A stretch of 5,407 bases of DNA from Candidatus Poseidoniaceae archaeon. GTDB lineage: Archaea > Thermoplasmatota > Poseidoniia > Poseidoniales > Poseidoniaceae. Positions 1 to 5,407 of this stretch are shown piece by piece. A program made the position numbers and the translations under genes. The DNA lies in the NCBI GenBank assembly GCA_013330925.1, contig DUHJ01000142.1, forward strand, positions 1 through 5,407, given 5' to 3'. The notes beneath the pieces were generated by a model that was not told where the DNA came from, did no database searches, and saw only the letters and a program-made list of their open reading frames with translations. Numbering within the stretch: the first letter of the stretch is position 1; each line of letters begins with the position of its first letter.

Positions 1-894
1 GAGGCCTTCCTTAACGCCCTCTCCGGAGAAGGATTCGACACCTCCCGGGAGCACGTCCGAGACGCCATTCGTCATCGCCTCCTCGCCGTTGACCAACGCC
101 GACGCTCGGAAGAAGAAGCCCAGCGCGGTCGGCCGACCACGTGGCGGGCAAGGGAGGCTTTGCGAACCTTCGAGTCGCTTCGCCCCAGCTTGATTGAAGC
201 GGTGGAAGCCTCCACCGCAGAAGGCGACACGCCTGAAGCACGGAGCGCGTACCTTCGGTCCGCGAAGGCCTTGGGTGTGGACGTGAGCGAGCCGGCGGTT
301 TCCGGCCGAATCCACGCGTTGTACGATCTCCACGTTGATTTGATGGCAGAACGCGCCGCCATGGACCCTGTCGCGGCGCGCAGGCAGCGCGCGCTGCGGG
401 TGCTGTTCCACGGAAGCGTCCACATGGACCTCTCCAACCGTCGCACGCTGGAACGTCTCGAGCGCGGATTGCCCGGCTTCGAGGACCTGATTGCTGCGGT
501 CCTGGACGATGCGGACGGTCGCATCGAGCCTGCGCATGAGGCGCTCATTTTGACCTACTTGGAACGGCGAGGCTTGGAGGTCAACACGCCGGAACTGAGG
601 CCGCGCGTCATGGCTTGTGCAGGCGTATTAGCGGCTGAATTGGGCTTGATTTCACCCTCAGAGGTTCCACGGCTCGCGCCTGGAATCGTGTTGTCCGATG
701 ACCGGATCGAAGAAATTGTGGACGAGCTGAAGCAACTGGCCGCAAGTTTCCGAAGCACGCCCGTCGGCAGCGCACCCGCCGCTCCTTCTGAAGCACCGGT
801 TGAACGCGATGGACGCCACCGTCGTGTGGACGGAGCACGTTCGATGGTCGACCGTGCCGACGACGTCTTGGCCAGACTGCTCGAAGACCGCTGA
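1..894 (+). CDS. Unknown helical protein with diverged internal repeats, 5' end outside window
   Basis: I do not recognise this protein. The frame is open from the first base, giving 297 residues before TGA at 892-894. The first start-like codon is a TTG at 160, but coding clearly begins earlier: residues 2-31 align without gaps with residues 83-112 further down, sharing the G-[FV]-D-x-S core. The protein therefore starts upstream of the window. It is almost wholly helical, charged and without membrane segments. Residues 63-112 (SLIEAV ... GVDVS ... RIHAL) and 162-210 (DLIAAV ... GLEVN ... RVMAC) look like two copies of one domain, with residues 1-31 the tail of a third. The segment around D170-A-D-G-R-I resembles the acidic ADG turn of TerB/DjlA-N domains; this is a weak hint only. 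Residues about 250-270 are a Pro/Ala-rich linker, followed by a basic patch and a short C-terminal helix. It converges on the secretion ATPase gene with no spacer. Confidence 0.8.
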   Translation, partial: EAFLNALSGEGFDTSREHVRDAIRHRLLAVDQRRRSEEEAQRGRPTTWRAREALRTFESLRPSLIEAVEASTAEGDTPEARSAYLRSAKALGVDVSEPAVSGRIHALYDLHVDLMAERAAMDPVAARRQRALRVLFHGSVHMDLSNRRTLERLERGLPGFEDLIAAVLDDADGRIEPAHEALILTYLERRGLEVNTPELRPRVMACAGVLAAELGLISPSEVPRLAPGIVLSDDRIEEIVDELKQLAASFRSTPVGSAPAAPSEAPVERDGRHRRVDGARSMVDRADDVLARLLEDR

Positions 895-897
895 TCA
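892..897. other. Abutting convergent stop codons (TGATCA)
   Basis: The plus-strand gene ends with TGA at 892-894 and the minus-strand ATPase gene ends with TGA read from 897-895. The two stops touch and together make the palindrome TGATCA. There is no intergenic base, so any transcription terminator for either gene must lie inside the coding sequence of the other. I see no T-rich run or GC hairpin on either strand within about 60 bases. Confidence 0.9.
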
Positions 898-2130
898 GCG
901 GGTCGCGTAGAAGTTCTGGATGATGGACGTCACCGTCTGGATGTCACGGATGTCCCTGCGCTGAAGGTCCGCCAGGATGGCCATGCGTTGCTGAACGTGC
1001 TTTTCGAAGACCTCTGGGGTCACACCAGCAGCGTTGCAAATGGTCTCACGGAATTGGGACGGGATGCCGGTTTCAACGATCTCATCGCGGGCGGCGTCGT
1101 ACTTCCAGATGGCGTTCAAACGAGGCTTGTCGCCTTCCATGCCCGCGACCTCGGCCACTTCGGTGATCTTTCTCGCTGTGCGCCCGTTCACGTGAAGGCG
1201 TGCCTGGATGATGATGAGATCCAACCCGGTCAACATGATGGGAGGGACGTTCATCGGCGGGTTGATCATTCGGGTCACGGTTTCCTGCGCAGTGTTGGCG
1301 TGGAGGCTGCCAAAGGAGCCGTCGTGGCCGGTGTTCATCGCCGTCAACAAGGTCGCCGCCTCAGAACCACGCACTTCACCGACGATGATGCGGTCGGGGC
1401 GCATACGGAGGCTCGACTTCAGGCAGTCGTTCATGTCGACTTCAGGCGTCCCGTCGGGGCGCTCTCGGCGGGTTTCCATGCGGAGCCAGTGGTCGTGGTA
1501 AACCTGCAATTCAGCGGTGTCCTCGACGGTCAACAGCCTGCGGTGCCATGGGATGTACATCCCGAGGCAGTTGAGCGTGGTCGTCTTACCGGAACCGGTT
1601 CCGCCGGCGATGACGAAGTTGGCTGGACGGCTGTCGAGGCCTTCGATCCAGACCCACATCATTGCGGCCAAGCGAAGGTTGACCGTTCCAAAGTTGATCA
1701 AATCGATCATCGTCAAGGGATCTTCCTTGAATTTCCTGATGGTTAGCGTGGGTCCGTCGGGTGAGACCGGGGGGATGGTTCCGTTCACACGGGAGCCGTC
1801 CGGAAGGCGTCCGTCGAAAATTGGAACCGAGCCAGGACCGTCCCCCAAGGGGACGTTGGTGAAGGAAGCGATGTTCGTCGCGATTTGGAGTCCATCCGCG
1901 TCGTCGATCCAGACGTTGGTTCGGCACATGCCGTGGTCACGATGGGCGACCTTCACGCATTGGGTTCCTCCGTTGTACATCACCTCTTCCAAGGAGTCGT
2001 CTTCGAGCAACGCAGCGAGGTCCCCGTAGGGGTTGGCTTCGATGGTTCCCTCGACGTGGTAAATCGGGGAAGGGTGGTTGGGTTCGTTGTAGATGGTCAC
2101 ACGACCGTATTGCGCCAAAATGTCCGACAT
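895..2130 (-). CDS. Type IV filament assembly ATPase (TadA/CpaF- and FlaI-like)
   Basis: This is a hexameric secretion ATPase of the GspE/PilT superfamily, which would power assembly of a pilus or archaellum-like filament from the cytoplasmic face of the membrane. All core motifs are present in the 411 residues: Walker A GGTGSGKT at 176-183, Asp box TVEDTAEL at 201-208, Walker B RIIVGEVRG at 247-255 with catalytic Glu252, and His box with His277 in SLHANT. The N-terminal domain (about 35-135) has the usual DGRLPDGSRVNGTIPP segment. MRPDRIIVGEVRGSEA and MNTGHDGS read like bacterial CpaF/TadA, while DPLTMIDLINFGT and PPMNVPPIMLTGLD read like archaeal FlaI. At 411 residues it is short for FlaI (about 550) and close to TadA. 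The ATG at 2130 is preceded by GGTGG seven bases away and lies 3 bases after the TadB-like stop, so it is the last gene of the block. It could serve an adhesive pilus or an archaellum; I favour an Epd/Tad-like pilus. Confidence 0.95.
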   Translation of the reverse strand: MSDILAQYGRVTIYNEPNHPSPIYHVEGTIEANPYGDLAALLEDDSLEEVMYNGGTQCVKVAHRDHGMCRTNVWIDDADGLQIATNIASFTNVPLGDGPGSVPIFDGRLPDGSRVNGTIPPVSPDGPTLTIRKFKEDPLTMIDLINFGTVNLRLAAMMWVWIEGLDSRPANFVIAGGTGSGKTTTLNCLGMYIPWHRRLLTVEDTAELQVYHDHWLRMETRRERPDGTPEVDMNDCLKSSLRMRPDRIIVGEVRGSEAATLLTAMNTGHDGSFGSLHANTAQETVTRMINPPMNVPPIMLTGLDLIIIQARLHVNGRTARKITEVAEVAGMEGDKPRLNAIWKYDAARDEIVETGIPSQFRETICNAAGVTPEVFEKHVQQRMAILADLQRRDIRDIQTVTSIIQNFYATR

Positions 2131-2133
2131 GTT

Positions 2134-2865
2134 TCAACCACCAATCATCAGCAGGGCCCCGTTGAACAGGGCCATGGACGTCATCGTCCAGAAGGGGATC
2201 CACCAAAGCATGGCGCTCATGCGTCCGAGCATTCGGCCACAGATGGCCACGGCCACGGCGCTGGCGGCTCCAAAGAAGATGGAAAAGGTCGTCGCGATGT
2301 TGTCGATTTGGTAGCCTGCACTCGGAGGCGCGAAAAGACCGATGAGCACGGCGAGGAGGCCGGGTAGGCCGATGCAGATGAAGAGCACAATGGTCATCAC
2401 CAAGCCAGAGAGGTCCTTCTCGCGCTTGTCGATGAGGTCGTTGAGGCGCTGGTAGTCGTTCGCCAGGTCGTACATCACGGATTGGAGGGGTGAATTCTGC
2501 TCAACCGCCGTCTGAATGAGTTGGATGACGCGCTGAACCTGTGAGGAGCGGGTGCTGGTCGCAAAGGCAGCCAGCGAAGCATCGAAGCTGGTGACGTGGC
2601 TCTTGGACAAAGACTCGCGCAACAAGGCACCAAAGGGCCCGGGCTGATTCGCGCTCTGGTCGGACATCACTTCTTGCAGACCAAGACCCGCGCCGACGCC
2701 GTCGCTCAAGGCTTCAAGGAATCCGGGCAAGGCGCCCTCGATTGCGCGGCGCCTGCGCCTCTCGAGCATCGGTGGCAACCCACCGGCGGCGAAGGCCACA
2801 CCGATGGCCATGAGCAACAGCAACGGGAGGTTGTCGTTGAAGGATTCCACAAGACGCCAGATCAT
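2134..2865 (-). CDS. Type II/IV secretion platform protein, TadB/FlaJ-like half
   Basis: This 243-residue integral membrane protein is one half of the platform on which the secretion ATPase acts. Hydrophobic segments are visible at about 13-33, 153-179, 187-211 and 216-241. Between the first and second lies a cytoplasmic helical T2SF (GspF-type) domain at about 42-150, with the features LPGFLEALSDGVGAGLGLQEVM and a late charged helix ending KREKD before the membrane. The run RRRRR at 36-40 just after the first segment fits a cytoplasmic positive-inside side. FlaJ carries two T2SF domains in about 550 residues; this protein has one, and the neighbouring gene supplies another, as in TadB/TadC pairs. 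The ATG at 2865 follows a strong GAGGTGA five bases upstream and begins 9 bases after the preceding stop. The stop TGA is 3 bases before the ATPase start. Assignment to TadB rather than TadC rests on the extra N-terminal membrane segment and is tentative. Confidence 0.87.
   Translation of the reverse strand: MIWRLVESFNDNLPLLLLMAIGVAFAAGGLPPMLERRRRRAIEGALPGFLEALSDGVGAGLGLQEVMSDQSANQPGPFGALLRESLSKSHVTSFDASLAAFATSTRSSQVQRVIQLIQTAVEQNSPLQSVMYDLANDYQRLNDLIDKREKDLSGLVMTIVLFICIGLPGLLAVLIGLFAPPSAGYQIDNIATTFSIFFGAASAVAVAICGRMLGRMSAMLWWIPFWTMTSMALFNGALLMIGG
2138..2142 (-). promoter_or_regulatory. Likely ribosome binding site GGTGG for the secretion ATPase gene
   Basis: GGTGG on the minus strand lies seven bases before the ATG at 2130, inside the last codons (Gly-Gly) of the TadB-like gene. 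It is weaker than the other sites in the window but well spaced, and supports the ATG start. Confidence 0.55.
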
Positions 2866-2869
2866 GCTT

Positions 2870-2877
2870 TCACCTCA
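2870..2877 (-). promoter_or_regulatory. Ribosome binding site TGAGGTGA embedding a stop codon (TadB-like gene)
   Basis: Read on the minus strand, TGAGGTGA (with an A following) sits just before the ATG at 2865, GAGGTGA being five bases upstream. The first three bases are the TGA stop of the TadC-like gene. The arrangement and 9-base gap repeat the junction at 3460-3471. Confidence 0.8.
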
Positions 2878-3459
2878 CAATCCAGGGTCGGTCGTGTGCG
2901 CCTTTCGACCGATGAACGCCATCAGCAGCACCGTGACACCAAGCCCACCAACGGTGATCACAGGAAGGATGGGGATCAGGCCACTCAGACCCAGCATGCC
3001 CTGGAGATCTTTGGGCACGATTTGCGGTGCGAGGGCGAGCACGGCAATGAGGATCGGCGAGAGCATCCCGACGGAAAGCATCGTTTCCGGCAGACCGCCA
3101 AGTCCCTCGATGTATTCCTTGACGGCTTCTGATCGCTCTTCTTCCATGCGGCCGCCCAATTTCTTGAGGGTCTCGATGATGTCCGTGTTTTGCGTGAGGT
3201 TGTTGTACAGCGTGTTGAGCAGGCGACGGTATCCGTCGGTCTCGCACGTGGTCATCAATTTCTTCAGTTCTTTTTCCAGACCAGGAGATTTGCCGCTTTG
3301 GAGGCGTTCAAGCACCGAGGCAAAATCTTCGGAAATGACGCCGTAGCCGCCACGTCCGATGGTGTGCATGGCCGCTTCCAAACCGACACCGGAGGACATC
3401 ATCACGTCAACGGCACGGATGACGTACAAGATTTCGCGGCTTTCTTCGATTCGGCGCAC
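2875..3459 (-). CDS. Type II/IV secretion platform protein, TadC/FlaJ-like half (short)
   Basis: This 194-residue protein is the second platform half. Residues 1-115 form a soluble helical T2SF-like domain: SREILYVIRAVDVMMSSGVGLEAAM is the typical first helix pair, followed by a middle region with LQSGKSPGLEKELKKL and a long charged helix ending RMEEERSEAVKEYIEG. Two membrane segments follow at about 127-147 and 160-184, then a short polar tail. Bacterial TadC and TadB are about 300 residues with membrane segments before the T2SF domain; this protein has none at its N terminus, so it is unusually short. The GTG start at 3459 is chosen because GAGGTGA ends five bases upstream (GAGGTGATC if the extended match is counted), an almost complete match to the archaeal anti-Shine-Dalgarno sequence. 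The gene starts 9 bases after the stop of the 117-residue protein and ends 9 bases before the TadB-like start, so all three are probably co-translated. Together the two halves would equal roughly one FlaJ without its N-terminal membrane helices. Confidence 0.83.
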   Translation of the reverse strand: MRRIEESREILYVIRAVDVMMSSGVGLEAAMHTIGRGGYGVISEDFASVLERLQSGKSPGLEKELKKLMTTCETDGYRRLLNTLYNNLTQNTDIIETLKKLGGRMEEERSEAVKEYIEGLGGLPETMLSVGMLSPILIAVLALAPQIVPKDLQGMLGLSGLIPILPVITVGGLGVTVLLMAFIGRKAHTTDPGL

Positions 3460-3463
3460 GTGA

Positions 3464-3471
3464 TCACCTCA
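3464..3471 (-). promoter_or_regulatory. Ribosome binding site TGAGGTGA embedding a stop codon (TadC-like gene)
   Basis: Read on the minus strand, TGAGGTGA ends four bases before the GTG at 3459. Its first three bases are the stop codon of the upstream 117-residue gene. It supports the GTG start and suggests termination and re-initiation by the same ribosome. Confidence 0.85.
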
Positions 3472-3822
3472 ATCCTTGTCTTCGTAGAGTTCGAAGGTGA
3501 ATTCTTCGCTGGTTCCGTCGTAAGCAAGGGAGCCGAACACGACCTTGACGTCGCGTTCCTCGAACGGGTCGTGGATGTAGGGCTGGCCGCCTCGGAACAT
3601 TTCGATGACCTGCTTGTAGAGGTCCATGGGCATCAATCCACGAACGGTGTACACCGCGCTCTCTGCGCCTTCGTCGTGAAGGTCATCGCCTTCACCGCCC
3701 CGGACCACCGTTCTGGTGATCCTCCGAGCGATGCGAACGGAGATGTCCGCGTTCTGAAAGCGAATCCAGTCGGCGCTGGTCCTCGCGGTGGCGGGGCGGA
3801 TGAAGAAGTCCATGCTCGGCAT
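3469..3822 (-). CDS. Unknown 117-residue acidic protein heading the pilus block
   Basis: I cannot assign this protein to a family with confidence. It is soluble, has no signal peptide or membrane segment, and appears mostly beta: an N-terminal basic stretch with ISVRIARRITRTVVRGG at about 27-43, an acidic loop at 44-54, then VYTVRGLMPMDLYKQVIEMFRGG, a PYIHDPFEERDVKVVFGSL strand pair and a C-terminal EEFTFELYED. The order (beta strand, helix that rises with a GG, 'hDPF', DVKVVFG, EEF.F.L.ED) recalls small phage-tail or baseplate beta-barrel proteins, but this is pattern memory, not a match. ATG at 3822 is the longest start: an in-frame stop lies at 3838-3840. No clear ribosome binding site precedes it; ATG at 3813 is an alternative. 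Its stop TGA is the first triplet of the ribosome binding site of the TadC-like gene 9 bases on, which ties it to pilus assembly. Confidence 0.75.
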   Translation of the reverse strand: MPSMDFFIRPATARTSADWIRFQNADISVRIARRITRTVVRGGEGDDLHDEGAESAVYTVRGLMPMDLYKQVIEMFRGGQPYIHDPFEERDVKVVFGSLAYDGTSEEFTFELYEDKD

Positions 3823-3867
3823 GTGAACGTCCCGACATCATCGAGCGGACTTTGAATGTGATGGCCG
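3823..3867 (-). other. 45-base gap between the RPA block and the pilus block
   Basis: This is the only gap longer than 9 bases between minus-strand genes. It holds no gene and no T-rich terminator. A short AT-richer run, CATTCAAAGT on the minus strand, lies about 26-35 bases before the ATG at 3822, roughly where an archaeal TATA element would sit for a leaderless transcript. Its sequence does not match a strong TATA box, so a separate promoter here is only possible. Confidence 0.3.
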
Positions 3868-4815
3868 TCATTCGACCAATCGGTACCACCCAAAGTTCGG
3901 CTCAAGGATGGAGCCTTCGTCGAATAACGCGTCCAGCGTGGTGTCGGCCAAACCTGCGTCGAAGCCACGTGCACCCATGTTTCGGATCAGGGTCTCGTAA
4001 TCGACCCCTTGTCCTTGGTCCAGGGTGGCGATGAGTTGCTTCATCGTGTCGCTGGCGTCATCGGAGCCGCCGCCGGATGCGGCGCCTTCGCCGTCACCTT
4101 CGCCCTCCTCACTGCCGTGGACAGGAAGTTTGGTCGGTTCGCTTCGAACGGCGTCCATGCGCCCTTCGGCAATGTCGAGGGCCTGGAGCACGTGAAGGCG
4201 GTACTGTTCCACAGATGCACCGTCATAGTGCGGCAAGGCAAGCGAAAGCCCCGGAATGAGGTGCTCTGGGATGCCTGCCTCTTTCATGGCAGCGGGGCCT
4301 TCGCTGACCACGGACTGCGAGCGCTCGTAAGCGTCCAAGCGCGCAAGCGTGGCGTTGGCCGTCCGAGCGAGCCATGCCGAATACCGAGAAGGATCGATGC
4401 GGACGACCTCTTCCGGTCGAAGGCTGGTGTAGATGGCACCTTCATCGGTCTGGTACCAGCGTGCTTTCGCGACCATCATGACGTGCATGGTTTCGCCTTC
4501 TTCGAGGGCTCGGCTCAACCCAAGAATGGATTCACGGGCGCTCTCTGGGTCGTAATCGCCAACGCTGAAGTACATCAGGCCGGAAGGGTCCCGAAGTTGA
4601 CCTTGGTACATGGTTTGTCCAGACGAGGTCTCACGGGCTTCCACCCGCTCGAGCAAACCTGCGACCAAGCAGCGGTTCACCTTGGCTCCAAGTCGTGTGA
4701 TGACGAAGGAAGGATCGTATTCCCCTGACCCCTTCTCGTTCAGGGTCGCTTCACCAAATTCTGAGGCGAAGACATGCCATGCGGGTTGGCGACGAATGTT
4801 TCTGCTTGGCTCCAT
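3868..4815 (-). CDS. RPA-associated protein, COG3390 family (OB fold plus C-terminal winged helix)
   Basis: This is the partner protein usually encoded beside an archaeal RPA subunit and thought to work with it in single-stranded DNA binding, replication and repair. The N-terminal part (about 12-135 of 315 residues) has the recognisable family run: AWHVFASEF, then VITRLGAKVNRCLVAGLLERVE, RDPSG, and IYTSLRPEEV, very like the haloarchaeal protein, and forms an OB fold. A helical region (about 140-225) follows, then an acidic Gly/Ser-rich linker at 233-256, then a C-terminal winged helix at 257-315 ending LDALFDEGSILEPNFGWYRLVE-like, the form seen at the end of archaeal MCM proteins. The ATG at 4815 is chosen although the frame stays open to 4983: GGGAGGTG lies five bases upstream and the start overlaps the RPA stop as TGATG. 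Residues read upstream of it are Gly/Pro/Arg-rich and show no fold. Identification as COG3390 is by recall of the family pattern. Confidence 0.88.
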   Translation of the reverse strand: MEPSRNIRRQPAWHVFASEFGEATLNEKGSGEYDPSFVITRLGAKVNRCLVAGLLERVEARETSSGQTMYQGQLRDPSGLMYFSVGDYDPESARESILGLSRALEEGETMHVMMVAKARWYQTDEGAIYTSLRPEEVVRIDPSRYSAWLARTANATLARLDAYERSQSVVSEGPAAMKEAGIPEHLIPGLSLALPHYDGASVEQYRLHVLQALDIAEGRMDAVRSEPTKLPVHGSEEGEGDGEGAASGGGSDDASDTMKQLIATLDQGQGVDYETLIRNMGARGFDAGLADTTLDALFDEGSILEPNFGWYRLVE

Positions 4816-5407
4816 CAGGCCACCTCCCATTGCGCACGGGCTTCCGTGGCCATCAGCGCGCCGTCCTCTTCGACAGCCTCCAGGGCTTCCGCCATGAACA
4901 TCGAACTCCGCTCGTCCACGAGGAGGCGCCCCCGGACGGTGGCGCTTCGGCCCAGGAAGCGGGCCCGCAAGGTTTGGACCCAAGCCATCGCACCGTGTTC
5001 GGTGATGGCGGCGCGAAGGCCTTCGATGTCGGTGTCCAGCAGGGCAAGCGCCGATTCACGGTTCAGGAAGATCGAGATGGTGGAGCGGGCACCTTGCATC
5101 ACAAGCCGAAGCCGAACGTCCTCTTGGCCGTCTTGTGCACCGTGGTCTTGGCACACCCCATCGCGAAGAACGCGACGGCATTCCGGGCACCGCTGAATCA
5201 ATCCTGAATCGTCGCGAATGCTGACGATGAGCCCTGTGGTCGAGACGCCAACGCGTCCTCCACCCTCGGCCAATTCGTCGAAATCCACGTCAACGGAATG
5301 TGTCGCGAAATCGATGTTTTCCTCCCACGGGGTGCTGTCGAGGATCTCGACCTGCTCGGCGTTGTCCACCGTGATGTCAGGCACGCCTTGCCAAGCGCGG
5401 ACACGAA
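4815..5407 (-). CDS. Replication protein A subunit with zinc finger (RPA41-like), 5' end outside window
   Basis: This is the C-terminal 196 residues of a single-stranded DNA-binding RPA subunit. A GTG lies at 5384, but the frame continues beyond it as RVRAWQG followed by VPDITVDN, which is typical OB-fold beta-strand sequence (WQG then an isoleucine/valine strand), so the protein begins right of the window. A zinc finger of the form C-x2-C-x8-C-x2-H follows SGLIQR, with Cys codons at 5187-5189, 5178-5180 and 5151-5153 and His at 5142-5144. After it comes the usual RLRLVMQ ... ISIFLNRE OB strand pair and ALLDTDIEGLRAAI, matching archaeal RPA C-terminal domains, and then RFLGRSATVRGRLLVDE. It ends at a TGA that overlaps the ATG of the RPA-associated gene by one base (TGATG), so the two are translationally coupled. 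The family's other OB folds would be in the missing part; which RPA paralogue it is cannot be decided here. Confidence 0.9.
   Translation of the reverse strand, partial: RVRAWQGVPDITVDNAEQVEILDSTPWEENIDFATHSVDVDFDELAEGGGRVGVSTTGLIVSIRDDSGLIQRCPECRRVLRDGVCQDHGAQDGQEDVRLRLVMQGARSTISIFLNRESALALLDTDIEGLRAAITEHGAMAWVQTLRARFLGRSATVRGRLLVDERSSMFMAEALEAVEEDGALMATEARAQWEVA
4821..4828 (-). promoter_or_regulatory. Ribosome binding site GGGAGGTG for the RPA-associated gene
   Basis: On the minus strand GGGAGGTG lies five bases before the ATG at 4815 and inside the end of the RPA gene. It decides the start of the COG3390 gene against the longer open frame to 4983, and a would-be ATG at 4830 would itself run into this site. 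Confidence 0.85.

Noticed and set aside
160..162. TTG as the start of the plus-strand gene
   Set aside because: AGGGAGG just before it is too close to act as a binding site, and the sequence upstream in the same frame aligns with a later repeat of the protein, so coding starts earlier.
645..690. EF-hand calcium site around the D-D-A-D-G-R-I segment of the plus-strand protein (encoded near 505-540)
   Set aside because: Position 1 would be Leu and position 12 His, so the calcium-binding ligands are missing.
988..1746. 252-residue open frame on the plus strand
   Set aside because: It lies wholly antisense to the secretion ATPase, whose motifs are complete. The product has no recognisable fold; open antisense frames are common in GC-rich coding sequence.
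3190..3855. 221-residue open frame on the plus strand
   Set aside because: It spans two minus-strand genes and their junction in antisense, and has no motif or ribosome binding site.
4009..4728. 239-residue open frame on the plus strand
   Set aside because: Antisense to the RPA-associated gene, which has a family match and a strong ribosome binding site. No independent coding signal.
4816..4983. 56-residue N-terminal extension of the RPA-associated protein
   Set aside because: It overlaps the RPA coding sequence, is Gly/Pro/Arg-rich without a fold, and a strong ribosome binding site marks the ATG at 4815 instead.
5382..5384. GTG as the start of the RPA gene
   Set aside because: The frame continues upstream with typical OB-fold sequence (RVRAWQG), so the gene runs past the window edge.

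Overview
This window looks archaeal, and more specifically euryarchaeal. On the minus strand, a zinc-finger-containing replication protein A (RPA) subunit lies directly upstream of an RPA-associated OB-fold protein of the COG3390 type, a pairing known from haloarchaea and other Euryarchaeota. It is followed by a FlaI/TadA-type secretion ATPase and two short FlaJ/TadB/TadC-like membrane proteins. Ribosome binding sites of the form GAGGTGA or GGAGGTG precede the starts at tight gene junctions. The high GC, acidic proteins and compact layout would suit a marine Poseidoniales-like (Marine Group II) genome, but that placement is inference and no marker gene here settles it.

Layout. From the left edge to 894 there is one plus-strand gene of unknown function, cut by the window edge; its protein is helical and appears to carry two to three diverged copies of one domain. 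Its stop codon abuts the stop codon of the first minus-strand gene, forming the palindrome TGATCA. From 895 to the right edge everything is on the minus strand. In transcription order (right to left) the genes are: RPA subunit (partial, 5407-4815), RPA-associated protein (4815-3868), a 45-base gap, a 117-residue unknown protein (3822-3469), a TadC/FlaJ-like membrane protein (3459-2875), a TadB/FlaJ-like membrane protein (2865-2134) and the secretion ATPase (2130-895). Junctions inside the two blocks are a 1-base overlap or gaps of 9, 9 and 3 bases, so translation is probably coupled.

How the genes work together. The RPA pair should bind and protect single-stranded DNA during replication and repair. 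The ATPase and the two membrane proteins form the motor and inner-membrane platform of a type IV filament, resembling the archaeal Epd/Tad-like pilus lineage more than a standard archaellum, because the platform is encoded as two half-length proteins. No pilin, prepilin peptidase or archaellum accessory gene lies in the window. The 117-residue protein sits at the head of the pilus block and is the least explained part of it. There is no RNA gene, insertion sequence, CRISPR array or recognisable factor-independent terminator. No gene-free stretch exceeds 45 bases.
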